Shown: positions 1-6,521 of the stretch, piece by piece | How positions within the stretch are numbered: the stretch's first letter is position 1 | Layout: every line of letters starts with the position of its first letter | Assembly (NCBI GenBank): GCA_019309245.1 | Contig: JAFDGP010000024.1 | Span: 1 to 15,616 of the forward strand | From: Deltaproteobacteria bacterium | GTDB lineage: Bacteria > Desulfobacterota > Desulfobacteria > Desulfobacterales > C00003060 | Reading direction: 5' to 3' | DNA: 15,616 nt | Notes under the pieces: model-generated | Told to the model about the DNA's origin: nothing | Seen by the model: the letters and a program-made list of their open reading frames with translations, nothing else | Databases searched by the model: none | Program-made: the position numbers and the translations under genes

Positions 1-6
1 GGGGAT

Positions 7-98
7 GCCGAGTTTACCGGATCTGCTTTGTTGGTGGGCGCTTGAAGTACAACAGTACGTCGGCACGCCCACCGCCTCGCATCTCCGGCAAACTCGGC
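7..98. repeat. Long imperfect palindromic element
   Basis: The two halves fold on one centre near position 52. The outer arms 7-20 and 85-98 pair over 14 bp with one mismatch, the middle arms 33-40 and 66-73 pair perfectly over 8 bp, and the apex is GTAC-AACA-GTAC (47-58). No convincing coding sequence covers it. It resembles the REP/MITE-type palindromes that occur between genes in Desulfobacterota, and shares its GTAC-loop-GTAC apex with the elements at 1547-1592 and 1614-1744. As RNA it would form a strong hairpin and could end transcription coming from the left. The structure is seen directly; the element-family identity is inferred. Confidence 0.6.
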
Positions 99-127
99 AA
101 CCGGTGGATCCGGGATGGGACCCGTCG

Positions 128-156
128 TTGACCCGTGACGCAATTTCATATATCGT
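128..156 (+). promoter_or_regulatory. Possible sigma70-type promoter for the small gene at 192
   Basis: A -35 box TTGACC (128-133, 5 of 6 to consensus) and a -10 box TATCGT (151-156, 4 of 6) are separated by 17 bp. An alternative -10, TATATC, lies at 149-154. Transcription would start near 163, giving a leader of about 30 nt before the start codon at 192. The call rests on consensus match and position only. Confidence 0.45.
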
Positions 157-191
157 CCTTTTAAACTTTAAGCAAAGAAAGGGTGCATCAC

Positions 192-437
192 ATGGGTGAG
201 AAAAAAACGCTTGAATTTTCGGATTTCAAAGACGTGACAGACTGTATCTATTCTGCCGTGGACAAGATTGAAACCCTGTACAAATCACTGGCGCTTTCCG
301 ATGCGCAAAAGTCCGAGCTGGCCAGACTGGGGGGGCTGCTTCAAGGTGTGAGCCATGATATAGGCCATTTTTTTATGGACCTGGAGTCCTTGTCGGAAGA
401 TATTAGGGCTGAGGTCCACGATTACTACGGGCACTGA
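192..437 (+). CDS. Small acidic protein of unknown function
   Basis: An 81-residue protein that I do not recognise. It is rich in Asp, Glu and Leu and probably mostly helical, with a single Cys near residue 19, and the N-terminal half reads like an amphipathic helix (for example DCIYSAVDKIETLYKSL). There is no signal peptide or membrane segment. The ATG at 192 is preferred over the in-frame GTG at 183 because the purine-rich AAAGAAAGGG (174-183) lies 8 nt upstream of the ATG and would overlap the GTG. A plausible promoter sits at 128-156. It is a single gene: the next gene begins 233 bp downstream behind its own ribosome binding site. A real gene is likely because the start signals and composition agree, but no function can be assigned. 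Confidence 0.6.
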   Translation: MGEKKTLEFSDFKDVTDCIYSAVDKIETLYKSLALSDAQKSELARLGGLLQGVSHDIGHFFMDLESLSEDIRAEVHDYYGH

Positions 438-670
438 TTCCTGAACCCTGGTACCCATCCAAGAAGTACCCTTTGCAGATGGGGTTTCCAGTTGCCAGTT
501 TTCGGTTTTCAGAAAAAGACAAAGATAGTTGTGGGTAACCCGAGATCCGACAATCGACCGCCGAGAGTTGCGCGTGTGATTCCTTGAGTTTATGAAAAGA
601 CACGAACCTTGCTTATTTGCGATCATACGCCCGCGGGGTTCGGCTGATACATGATCACAGGAGGACAGCC

Positions 671-1384
671 ATGCAAGAATACACGATTCATCCGCTTGTG
701 GTTGGGGCCAACGAGACGGACCAGGGGGTCATGACCTATTTGCACGATTATGGGCAAAGGATCTGGATTCCGATCTATGTCTTTTACGTCAAAGGCGGCG
801 ATCGGAATATCCTGGTGGACACGGGGCTTGAGCAGTTCATGGTGCCGGATGATTTGGGAAAGACCTATGGGTTTGAAGTACTGGAGTTCGAAGACGCTCT
901 GGCGACTGTGGGGATTTCTCCCGAAAAGGTGGATGTCATCATCCACACGCATCTTCACAACGACCATTGCGAAAATGATTTCAAATGTAAGAATGCCACG
1001 GTGTACGTCCAGAAGGCAGAAGTGGACTTTTTGAAGCATCCTCACCCGATTGATCACCGGTACTACCCGGACGTCCTGGATGAGGTCAAGGTAGTCGAAC
1101 TGGAGGGCGATGCCAACATTGCCGACGGTATAGACGTCATTTTGACGCCGGGACACACAGTCGGCGGCCAGTCCGTGGCGATCAATACCTCAAAGGGCAA
1201 GGCCATTATCACCGGGTTTTGCTGCAACGACAAGAACTTTCCCGAAACCGGTCCGGCCATCACGCCCGGGGTTCACATCAATGCGATTGAGGCCTACGAC
1301 AGCGCGCAAAAAATCAAGGATATGGCCGACATTCTCATTCCACTTCACGACCTTGCCGTAGGGGCTAGGGGCTGCATTCCTTAA
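671..1384 (+). CDS. Metallo-beta-lactamase-fold hydrolase, N-acyl-homoserine-lactonase-like
   Basis: A 237-residue cytoplasmic protein of the metallo-beta-lactamase superfamily, close in length to AiiA-type lactonases (about 250). The metal motif HxHxDH is visible as H94-L-H96-N-D98-H99, the third histidine as H162 in TPGHTVGG, and a late histidine as H226 in IPLHD. The second-site bridging Asp, expected after the strand that reads AIITG, is missing: the sequence there is GFCCND (about 182-187), so F183 stands where AiiA has Asp and C184, C185 and D187 are nearby. This argues for altered metal binding or a different substrate, so lactonase activity should not be assumed. The start at 671 follows AGGAGGACAGCC, an excellent ribosome binding site; the open frame extends upstream to 617 without a comparable site. 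It is not part of an evident operon and ends at a long hairpin (1383-1430). Confidence 0.85.
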   Translation: MQEYTIHPLVVGANETDQGVMTYLHDYGQRIWIPIYVFYVKGGDRNILVDTGLEQFMVPDDLGKTYGFEVLEFEDALATVGISPEKVDVIIHTHLHNDHCENDFKCKNATVYVQKAEVDFLKHPHPIDHRYYPDVLDEVKVVELEGDANIADGIDVILTPGHTVGGQSVAINTSKGKAIITGFCCNDKNFPETGPAITPGVHINAIEAYDSAQKIKDMADILIPLHDLAVGARGCIP

Positions 1385-1430
1385 ATTCGTGGGGGCCATG
1401 CCGATTGATCGGCACGGCCCCCGCGAATTT
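1383..1430 (+). terminator. Long hairpin at the end of the MBL gene (terminator-like)
   Basis: Arms of 22 nt (1383-1404 and 1409-1430) pair across a 4-nt loop with only one G-T and one A-C exception. The hairpin starts within the stop codon of the hydrolase gene. There is no T-run after it on the plus strand, so it may act as a pause, mRNA-protection or Rho-assisted site rather than a classical intrinsic terminator. Confidence 0.55.
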
Positions 1431-1445
1431 AGAAACAGAAAGAAG

Positions 1446-1517
1446 TCATTTATAAACGGGGGGTCCATCCACGGATAAAATCGACGGCCCTGGCATAGGT
1501 TTCCGATTTATAAATGA
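1446..1517. repeat. 72-bp element bounded by an 11-bp perfect inverted repeat
   Basis: TCATTTATAAA at 1446-1456 is matched exactly by its reverse complement at 1507-1517, and CGG/CCG continues the pairing inward past one bulged base. The interior (about 50 bp) has no gene. A T-run (1522-1528) follows the right arm, so the unit could also terminate transcription on the plus strand. I do not recognise the family. Confidence 0.45.
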
Positions 1518-1534
1518 GTAATTTTTTTCTAAGC

Positions 1535-1605
1535 AAGGCCGCACAGGCGTTTCCGCCGAGGCGCACTTGGCGTACGTCGCAGGCGGAAACGCGCGGAGAA
1601 CGCTG
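1535..1605. repeat. Palindromic intergenic repeat with GTAC-type apex
   Basis: The core is an 11-bp perfect inverted repeat, GCGTTTCCGCC (1547-1557) against GGCGGAAACGC (1582-1592), with an apex GCAC-TTGGC-GTAC (1563-1575). The outer limits given are approximate. It lies directly beside the element at 1614-1744 and appears to belong to the same type of short intergenic palindrome. Confidence 0.5.
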
Positions 1606-1613
1606 ATTTGGAA

Positions 1614-1744
1614 GGCTGTTGGAAAATGTCCAGATGCAAGGCGTCCGAATTTTTTTGGAATGAGGCGTACTTATTGGTACACCGCAGTGACGAAAAATGA
1701 GGACAATCCGCCTGAGGCGGACAGATGGGCGTTTTCCAACAGCC
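1614..1744. repeat. MITE/REP-like palindromic element beside the Mth938-like gene
   Basis: A 131-bp unit with terminal inverted repeats: GGCTGTTGGAAAA at 1614-1626 is matched exactly by TTTTCCAACAGCC at 1732-1744, and further imperfect pairing runs inward (CATCTG-type blocks). The centre carries GTAC-TTATTG-GTAC (1667-1680). It contains no transposase and is too short to code for one. Its right end stops 2 bp from the stop codon of the minus-strand gene at 1747, so its hairpin may serve as the 3' end of the oxidoreductase operon transcript. Repeats of this look are common between genes in Desulfobacterota as far as I recall; copy number in this genome is unknown. Confidence 0.6.
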
Positions 1745-1746
1745 TC

Positions 1747-2091
1747 CTAGCAGGTGAGATGCAGCCCGGCTACGACCGCCTTGCCCTGTTCGACAAGCTG
1801 GTTGTACAGATCGCACGCTGAAGACGTCTTTTCGGCCACCACCCGCACGCCCAGAGATTCAAAGGCCGCACGAACTTCGTTGGAGACCCGCAAGGCGCCG
1901 TAGGCGCCGGTGCCAAAGATGCAGACCTCGGAACCCGCGGCCAAGAGGTCCTTGATATCCTCAAGGGCGACAACATGACCCTGGGATCGCCACCACCCGT
2001 CGATCACCCTGTTTCCGATGAGTTTGACGTCGTTGTGGTAGACCTTTCCGTCTATTTCAATGGCGCCGAAGCGGTACGCCTGAATCTTCAT
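1747..2091 (-). CDS. Mth938/NDUFAF3-like (DUF498) domain protein
   Basis: A 114-residue protein forming a single Mth938-like domain. Recognisable family features are the N-terminal strand-rich stretch with FGAIEIDGKVY, the central glycine segment FGTGAYGALRV (about 59-69), and the C-terminal pattern ACDLYNQL followed by AGLHLTC (92-114). Mitochondrial members (NDUFAF3) help assemble respiratory complex I; bacterial and archaeal members have no settled function. It is the last gene of the oxidoreductase operon, 41 bp after the gamma subunit, which suggests a role linked to the redox enzyme or to Fe-S/complex assembly, though that is only inference. The ribosome binding site is weak. It ends against the palindromic element at 1614-1744. 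Confidence 0.85.
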   Translation of the reverse strand: MKIQAYRFGAIEIDGKVYHNDVKLIGNRVIDGWWRSQGHVVALEDIKDLLAAGSEVCIFGTGAYGALRVSNEVRAAFESLGVRVVAEKTSSACDLYNQLVEQGKAVVAGLHLTC

Positions 2092-2132
2092 CGCCTGTTT
2101 GCCGGGGGCATGGTTGCGAGGGTTATTTTCGG

Positions 2133-2687
2133 CTATCCGTGGATCGGCTTTTCGATGAAGGCTGCTCCCTCACGGATCGCGGCTGTGTTCCGCTCATGGA
2201 TGTCGGCCCCCTTGGCCGCAAAGATGTCTTTAACGCTGTTGATAACTGTTTCCAGGGCCACCAGGCCGGTTTTTTTCACAAAGGCTCCGATCATCACCAT
2301 GTTCGCACTTCTCAGGCTTCCCAAACCATCGGCGATGGTATTGACCGGGATGTTCACTACCTCGATGTCAGTGCGCGACGGCCTGACGTCGACCAAATCA
2401 TCATTCAAAAAGACAAGACCTCCTGCTCTGATTGAGCCTTCAAACTTGGTCAAAGACGGCGTGTTCATCAAGACGCCATAGTCGGGGAAGGATGCCACCG
2501 GGGATGCGATCGGATCGTCGCTGATGGTGATCGTACAATTTGCCGTGCCCCCCCGGACCTCCGCCCCATAAGCGGGCAGATAGGTCACGTGCTTGTTTTC
2601 GTGCATGGCCGAGGTGGCCAGGACATAGCCCATCATCAGGACCCCTTGTCCACCGAAGCCGGAGAATATGGTTTTGGTCGTGCTCAT
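2133..2687 (-). CDS. 2-oxoacid:ferredoxin oxidoreductase, gamma subunit
   Basis: A 184-residue gamma subunit of the pyruvate/2-oxoacid:ferredoxin oxidoreductase family, of usual length (about 180-190). Family marks are the N-terminal glycine loop FSGFGGQGVLMMG (about 8-20), the segment YGAEVRGGTANC (about 40-51) and the later N-x-x-MIGAF stretch (about 130). In the complex this subunit takes part in coenzyme A binding for conversion of a 2-oxoacid to acyl-CoA with reduction of ferredoxin. The start at 2687 is chosen over an upstream in-frame codon at 2714 because AAAAAGGTG lies about 8 nt before this ATG and the family N-terminus begins here. It follows the beta subunit with a 65-bp gap. Confidence 0.92.
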   Translation of the reverse strand: MSTTKTIFSGFGGQGVLMMGYVLATSAMHENKHVTYLPAYGAEVRGGTANCTITISDDPIASPVASFPDYGVLMNTPSLTKFEGSIRAGGLVFLNDDLVDVRPSRTDIEVVNIPVNTIADGLGSLRSANMVMIGAFVKKTGLVALETVINSVKDIFAAKGADIHERNTAAIREGAAFIEKPIHG

Positions 2688-2752
2688 ATGACACACCTTT
2701 TTGATAAAGCGCAAATCGTTACCGCCGCCGACCCAAACGCGGAGACAAGCGA

Positions 2753-3517
2753 CTACGGGTTATCGGCTGTGGGTTCGTGTGTCGCATCCTTGAGAATTCC
2801 GAGAGGGTACTGGGTTGCCACCACCTGTTCAACCCGCTTGCAAGCCTCGATGGGTGTCTCCTTCCAGTTGGTCGGACACGCCGACAGGATCTCGACGAGT
2901 GCGAACCCCTGCCCGTCCATTTGAACCTTAAAGGCCTTTCGAATCGCTTTTTTTGTCTTGATGATGTGCTTGGGAGAAGTCACGGCGGTCCTTTCGATGT
3001 AAACGCTGCCGGCCGCCAGCGCCAACATTCGGCTTAAGTCCAGAGGGTGCCCGTCTCGAAGCGCCATCCTTCCTCCCGGTGTGGTGGTGGTCTTTTGGCC
3101 CGGCAGGGTTGTGGGGGCCATTTGCCCACCGGTCATGCCGTACACCCCGTTGTTGACGAATATGACGGTAAGGCATTCTCCACGGTTTGCCGCATGAACC
3201 GTTTCCGCAGTCCCGATGGCCGCCAGGTCTCCGTCTCCCTGGTAGGTAAAGACCACCAGGTCCGGCCGGCACCGTTTGATTCCCGTGGCCACTGCGATTG
3301 CCCGGCCGTGGGGAGCTTCCCCCATGTCTACGTCAAGATAATTGTAAGCCAGTACCGCACAACCGGCCGGGGGCACACCGACGGTCTTTTCCCGGATGCC
3401 CAGTTCGTCGATGACTTCCGCCAGCAGGCGGTGAATGATGCTGTGGCCGCATCCGGGACAGTAATGAAACACATTGTCTTTGAGCGATTCGGGTCGCTTG
3501 AATACTTGTTGAGCCAT
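2753..3517 (-). CDS. 2-oxoacid:ferredoxin oxidoreductase, beta subunit (TPP-binding)
   Basis: A 254-residue beta subunit, the thiamine-diphosphate-binding half of the catalytic site. CPGCGH (about 20-25) is the typical start of the family fold. The TPP/Mg motif is GDGDLAAIGTAE (about 93-104) followed by NNGVYGMTGGQ (about 121-131), with the metal-ligand Asp and Asn present. The strand before PTNW (LVEILSACP) is also family-typical. The start at 3517 is preferred over 3547 because AAAGGCG lies just upstream and the N-terminus aligns with relatives. It lies 227 bp after the alpha gene, an unusually long gap for a subunit pair. CPGCGH-type beta subunits serve 2-oxoglutarate, branched-chain and pyruvate enzymes, so substrate cannot be read from this subunit alone. 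Confidence 0.93.
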   Translation of the reverse strand: MAQQVFKRPESLKDNVFHYCPGCGHSIIHRLLAEVIDELGIREKTVGVPPAGCAVLAYNYLDVDMGEAPHGRAIAVATGIKRCRPDLVVFTYQGDGDLAAIGTAETVHAANRGECLTVIFVNNGVYGMTGGQMAPTTLPGQKTTTTPGGRMALRDGHPLDLSRMLALAAGSVYIERTAVTSPKHIIKTKKAIRKAFKVQMDGQGFALVEILSACPTNWKETPIEACKRVEQVVATQYPLGILKDATHEPTADNP

Positions 3518-3744
3518 TTTGTCGCCTTTGTCTTCGTGAGTCAACAACCGGAAGAGCCGGCTATACCAGTAAGGCCCCCTATGGGGGGTTCCGAAAACTC
3601 ATCGGTGGTCATTGATGTTTTTTAATCCGTGGATCATCCATCGGAGATCGTATGCCGGCTAGCACACGCACGCCCGACCGAAAACGGGTCCGTTTTTTCC
3701 ATTCTTACCACGACGCCGGTTGACGATACACGGATTAAAGGAAA
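3518..3744 (-). other. 227-bp gap inside the oxidoreductase operon, with inverted repeats
   Basis: Between the alpha and beta genes there is no coding sequence I can support. The gap contains an 11-bp perfect inverted repeat, TTTAATCCGTG (3621-3631) and CACGGATTAAA (3729-3739), enclosing 119 bp. It also holds a short hairpin AAAACGG-GT-CCGTTTT (3681-3696) with a T-run on the plus side and four T on the minus side, and a CCCCC-TAT-GGGGG palindrome (3576-3588). These may be a small insertion or sites that adjust expression of beta and gamma relative to alpha. Confidence 0.5.
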
Positions 3745-4800
3745 CTAACGCATCAACCCGGTTATAACCTCCGCAACCTCGACTGGCGTTGGAATTACCC
3801 CGCCCGGGCGTCCATGAAAGTGAACGGGTGAAATATCACCTACGCTCATTTTGACATCCTCGATCATTTGGCCGGTGTTCATCTCAAAGACCAGGATCTG
3901 TTTGATGGAGGCGGCCAGTGACCGAAGCGGGTTTGCCGGGAAGGGCCACAGGGTGATCGGTCGAAACAGGCCCGCAGGAAGGCCTTCGCCTCTGACGCGA
4001 TTCACCGCGCCTTTGGCGATGCGGGCGGCCGTTCCAAAGGCTACTATGACCAGTTGCGCATCGTCCAAGAGGTAGGACTCAAAGTCCGTCTCATGCTGGC
4101 TGATCGTATCGTATTTCCGGACCAGTTTCCAGTTTCGCTCTTCCATCTTCACCGGGTCGAGTTGCAAAGAGGCGATCAGCCGGCTATCTCGACCCCTGGC
4201 ACCCGAAAGCACCCATTCCTTTTTCGGCAGGTCGGCCGGATCAATGGGGTCCGGGAAGCTCACCGGTTCCATCATTTGTCCCATCAGGCCATCGCCCAAC
4301 AGGATAACCGGCATGCGATAGGTGTCCGCCAGATCAAAGGCCTTCATGGTGAGGGTCACCAGTTCCTGACCGGAACAAGGGGCCAGAACGATGGTGCGGT
4401 AACCGCCGTGGCCTCCGCCACGGGTGGCTTGAAAGTAGTCCTGTTGCGTGGGCGCAATATTTCCCAGGCCAGGCCCTCCGCGCATGATGTTGGCCACCAC
4501 AGCCGGCAGCTCCATGCCTGCCATATATGAAATGCCTTCCTGCTTGAGGCTGATGCCCGGGCTGGAAGACGACGTCATGGCTCTCACCCCGGTCATGCTT
4601 GCGCCCATGACCATGTTAATGGCGGCCAGTTCGCTTTCGGCCTGAATAAAGGTCGCGTCCGGCAGGTCCGCGAAACGTGCCGACATATATTCCGGCAGTT
4701 CGTTTTGCGGGGTAATGGGATATCCGGCATAAAAACGGCATCCGGCCCTTGTCGCCGCCTCGGCGATTACATGGCTGCCGCGCATGAGTTGCTTATTCAC
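3745..4800 (-). CDS. vorB: 2-oxoacid:ferredoxin oxidoreductase, alpha subunit (VorB-like)
   Basis: A 351-residue alpha subunit of the usual VOR/KOR length. The pyrimidine-binding domain opens with GYPITPQNE (about 25-33). QAESELAAINMVMGA, SSSSPGISLKQEGISYMAG and RGGPGLGNIAPTQQDYFQ follow, then GGGHGGYR, and the C-terminal domain reads RPITLWPFP and EMNTGQM. From memory these stretches match methanogen VorB (2-oxoisovalerate:ferredoxin oxidoreductase) more closely than 2-oxoglutarate enzymes, so a branched-chain 2-oxoacid substrate is likely but not proven. The GTG at 4800 is chosen because GAGG lies 6 nt upstream, and it overlaps the end of the ferredoxin gene by 8 bp, implying translational coupling. 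A TTG at 4812 and an ATG at 4785 are alternatives. Confidence 0.92.
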   Translation of the reverse strand: MNKQLMRGSHVIAEAATRAGCRFYAGYPITPQNELPEYMSARFADLPDATFIQAESELAAINMVMGASMTGVRAMTSSSSPGISLKQEGISYMAGMELPAVVANIMRGGPGLGNIAPTQQDYFQATRGGGHGGYRTIVLAPCSGQELVTLTMKAFDLADTYRMPVILLGDGLMGQMMEPVSFPDPIDPADLPKKEWVLSGARGRDSRLIASLQLDPVKMEERNWKLVRKYDTISQHETDFESYLLDDAQLVIVAFGTAARIAKGAVNRVRGEGLPAGLFRPITLWPFPANPLRSLAASIKQILVFEMNTGQMIEDVKMSVGDISPVHFHGRPGGVIPTPVEVAEVITGLMR

Positions 4801-5020
4801 GGAACACCTCAATGGCCACGTCGGGACATATCAGGGCGCATAGGGTACAGGCATTGCACCGGCCCTTTTTGTCCATTTCGTCTTCTTGAAACTCAGCGGG
4901 ATGGTAGCCTTTCAAGTTCAGGGCCTCTGCGATCCGAATCCGCCCTTTCGGGCACACCGAGACGCACAGACCGCATCCCTTGCAGCGCTGCGAATCGATC
5001 TTGATAAAGCCCTTTTTCAA
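4793..5020 (-). CDS. 2x[4Fe-4S] ferredoxin subunit of the 2-oxoacid oxidoreductase (delta)
   Basis: A 75-residue bacterial-type ferredoxin with two clusters: CKGCGLCVSVCP (about 13-24) and CNACTLCALICP (about 54-65), all eight cysteines present. It would carry electrons from the TPP site of the alpha/beta pair to soluble ferredoxin. A TTG start at 5020 is favoured: AGGAGA lies about 7 nt upstream and a strong promoter at 5052-5080 would start the transcript near 5045. The open frame runs back to 5080, but that extension begins inside the promoter -35 box and would add a Lys/Arg-rich tail not seen in the family. It is the first gene of the operon and overlaps vorB by 8 bp. Confidence 0.9.
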   Translation of the reverse strand: MKKGFIKIDSQRCKGCGLCVSVCPKGRIRIAEALNLKGYHPAEFQEDEMDKKGRCNACTLCALICPDVAIEVFRE

Positions 5021-5348
5021 ATATGTTCTCCTGGATTCCCCAAAAATTTTGTTTTTACGCCTTTTTTTTTCTTCTGTCAAGAAATTTGCGAACCCTCAAA
5101 AAACACTAAATATCAAGCTCTGAAAAGTCGAATACAGGAAAAAAACGTATCGAGACGAATCCAATCCATGGCTTCGCTATTAGAGGCCGTGTGCTGGCGC
5201 GGTTCTGATCTGGAAGCCCTCGCATGAGGCTTGAGCCTTGTCGTTGCCCTCGGCACCGCCCTTGGAGATCGTCCCGTTATGTCGCTGCCGGGCCTGCGGA
5301 TGAGTCATTGCACCCCTTCCCAACTGGGCCGGAGCATTCCACAAAGCG
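5021..5348. other. Intergenic region between divergent operons
   Basis: This 328-bp stretch separates the minus-strand oxidoreductase operon from the plus-strand signalling cluster. The left side holds the oxidoreductase promoter (5052-5080). I found no convincing -35/-10 pair or sigma54 site for the signalling cluster, and no small gene or stable structured RNA. Confidence 0.5.
5052..5080 (-). promoter_or_regulatory. Sigma70-type promoter of the oxidoreductase operon
   Basis: Reading the minus strand, a perfect -35 box TTGACA (5080-5075) is followed by exactly 17 bp and a -10 box TAAAAA (5057-5052, 4 of 6). The spacer is an A-rich tract. The predicted transcript starts near 5045, leaving about 25 nt of leader containing the AGGAGA ribosome binding site before the TTG at 5020. 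Confidence 0.7.
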
Positions 5349-6467
5349 ATGAATCAAGATAATGTAAAAATTCTGGTGGTTGATGACGACCCCGTCAGTT
5401 TGAAGATGTTGGAAAAATCCCTCTGCAACGAGGGTTACCAGGTGCTGACTGCAACAGATGGTCCGCCTGCCCGAAAACTGGCCTCCCAGGAGCATCCCGA
5501 CCTGATTATTCTGGATATCATGATGCCTGAAGAGGACGGCTTCCAGGTCATGGATCGTCTGAAAAAGAACTCCGATACTGCAGGGATTCCTGTGATTTTT
5601 CTTACCGGGCGCGATGAGCTGGATACCAAGCTCAAAGGCTTTGATCTTGGTGCGGTGGATTACATTACCAAACCCTTCTACGGCCAGGAGATGCTGGCCC
5701 GTGTACGGCTTCACCTGAAGCTGTCGATGGCCACCAATTCGCTTGTCGCCAGCCAGGCAGCGAAACTCAAACAAATCCAGGACGCTCAGCACGCCATGCT
5801 GGTCTCGCCCCGGGATCTTCCGGACGCCCAATTTGCTGTCAAATACCTGCCGTTTCTTGAGGCCGGGGGGGACTTTTATGATGTGCTGTCTATTTCAGAT
5901 AGTATTTTCGGCTACTTCGTGGCCGACGTATCCGGTCATGACCTGGCCACCAGCTATATTACCGCCGCGGTCAAAGGCTTGCTACGCCAGAACTGCACCC
6001 CCTTTTACAAGCCGGTCGAAACCGTGGAGATGATGAACAACGTCCTGGTGGAAATCCTCACCGATGGAAAATACCTCACAGGGTGTTATTGCAGACTCAA
6101 CAGAAAGGCGGGGGTGATGACCGTGGTCAATGCCGGACACCTGCCTGTGGTGCATGTGCCGGCAGCGGGGTCGGCGGCATTGATCGAGATGGACGGTGAT
6201 GTCTTGGGGGCGTTCCAAAATGTGGCCTACGGGAGCCAAGACATCCGCGTACAGCCTGGCGATCGGTTCTACCTGTACACTGACGGCTTGGTTGAAAGGC
6301 CGGGTGAAAAGAGGGTTTGGTCTCAAGCGTTGTCTCGCCTTACCGAAACTGCTGCTACCATGAAGGACCGGTCAATCGAGGAGGCGACGCAGGGCCTTTT
6401 TGACACGATGCTTGCAGATACCCCCCGGCCAGAAGACGATGTGGTGGTGCTGGGGATCCAGGTGTGA
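5349..6467 (+). CDS. Response regulator with PP2C-type phosphatase output (RsbU/SpoIIE-like)
   Basis: A 372-residue protein with two domains. An N-terminal receiver (about 7-122) has acidic pocket D12-D14, phospho-acceptor D56, T86 and K108. A short helical linker (about 125-155) leads to a PP2C/SpoIIE phosphatase domain (about 160-372). Phosphatase metal ligands are visible in GGDFYD (173-178), DVSGHD (193-198), TDGLVE (311-316) and EDDVVVL (362-368), so it should be active. The known role of the family is Mg/Mn-dependent removal of phosphate from Ser/Thr of a STAS antagonist, switched by receiver phosphorylation. The STAS gene at 7486 is the obvious substrate and the CheA at 7953 the obvious phosphodonor, both inferred from proximity. 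The ribosome binding site is poor, but the ATG at 5349 fits the receiver start. HsbR (P. aeruginosa) and CrsR (Shewanella) are analogues. Confidence 0.92.
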   Translation: MNQDNVKILVVDDDPVSLKMLEKSLCNEGYQVLTATDGPPARKLASQEHPDLIILDIMMPEEDGFQVMDRLKKNSDTAGIPVIFLTGRDELDTKLKGFDLGAVDYITKPFYGQEMLARVRLHLKLSMATNSLVASQAAKLKQIQDAQHAMLVSPRDLPDAQFAVKYLPFLEAGGDFYDVLSISDSIFGYFVADVSGHDLATSYITAAVKGLLRQNCTPFYKPVETVEMMNNVLVEILTDGKYLTGCYCRLNRKAGVMTVVNAGHLPVVHVPAAGSAALIEMDGDVLGAFQNVAYGSQDIRVQPGDRFYLYTDGLVERPGEKRVWSQALSRLTETAATMKDRSIEEATQGLFDTMLADTPRPEDDVVVLGIQV

Positions 6468-6521
6468 CCGGCAAAGCGAGGCCTTCGGCTTTGGTGCGAA
6501 AACAAGAAAGGCGGTATTACT

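Noticed and set aside
5..199. 64-codon plus-strand reading frame at the window start
   Set aside because: It runs through the long palindrome, has no ribosome binding site and overlaps the start of the better supported gene at 192.
1614..1744. Short plus- and minus-strand reading frames across the repeats (1529-1821)
   Set aside because: They consist of palindromic repeat sequence translated both ways and have no start signals.
5160..5240. Possible sigma54 promoter (TGGCGCGGTTCTGA) for the PP2C gene
   Set aside because: The GG at -24 is present but the GC at -12 is not at the required spacing.
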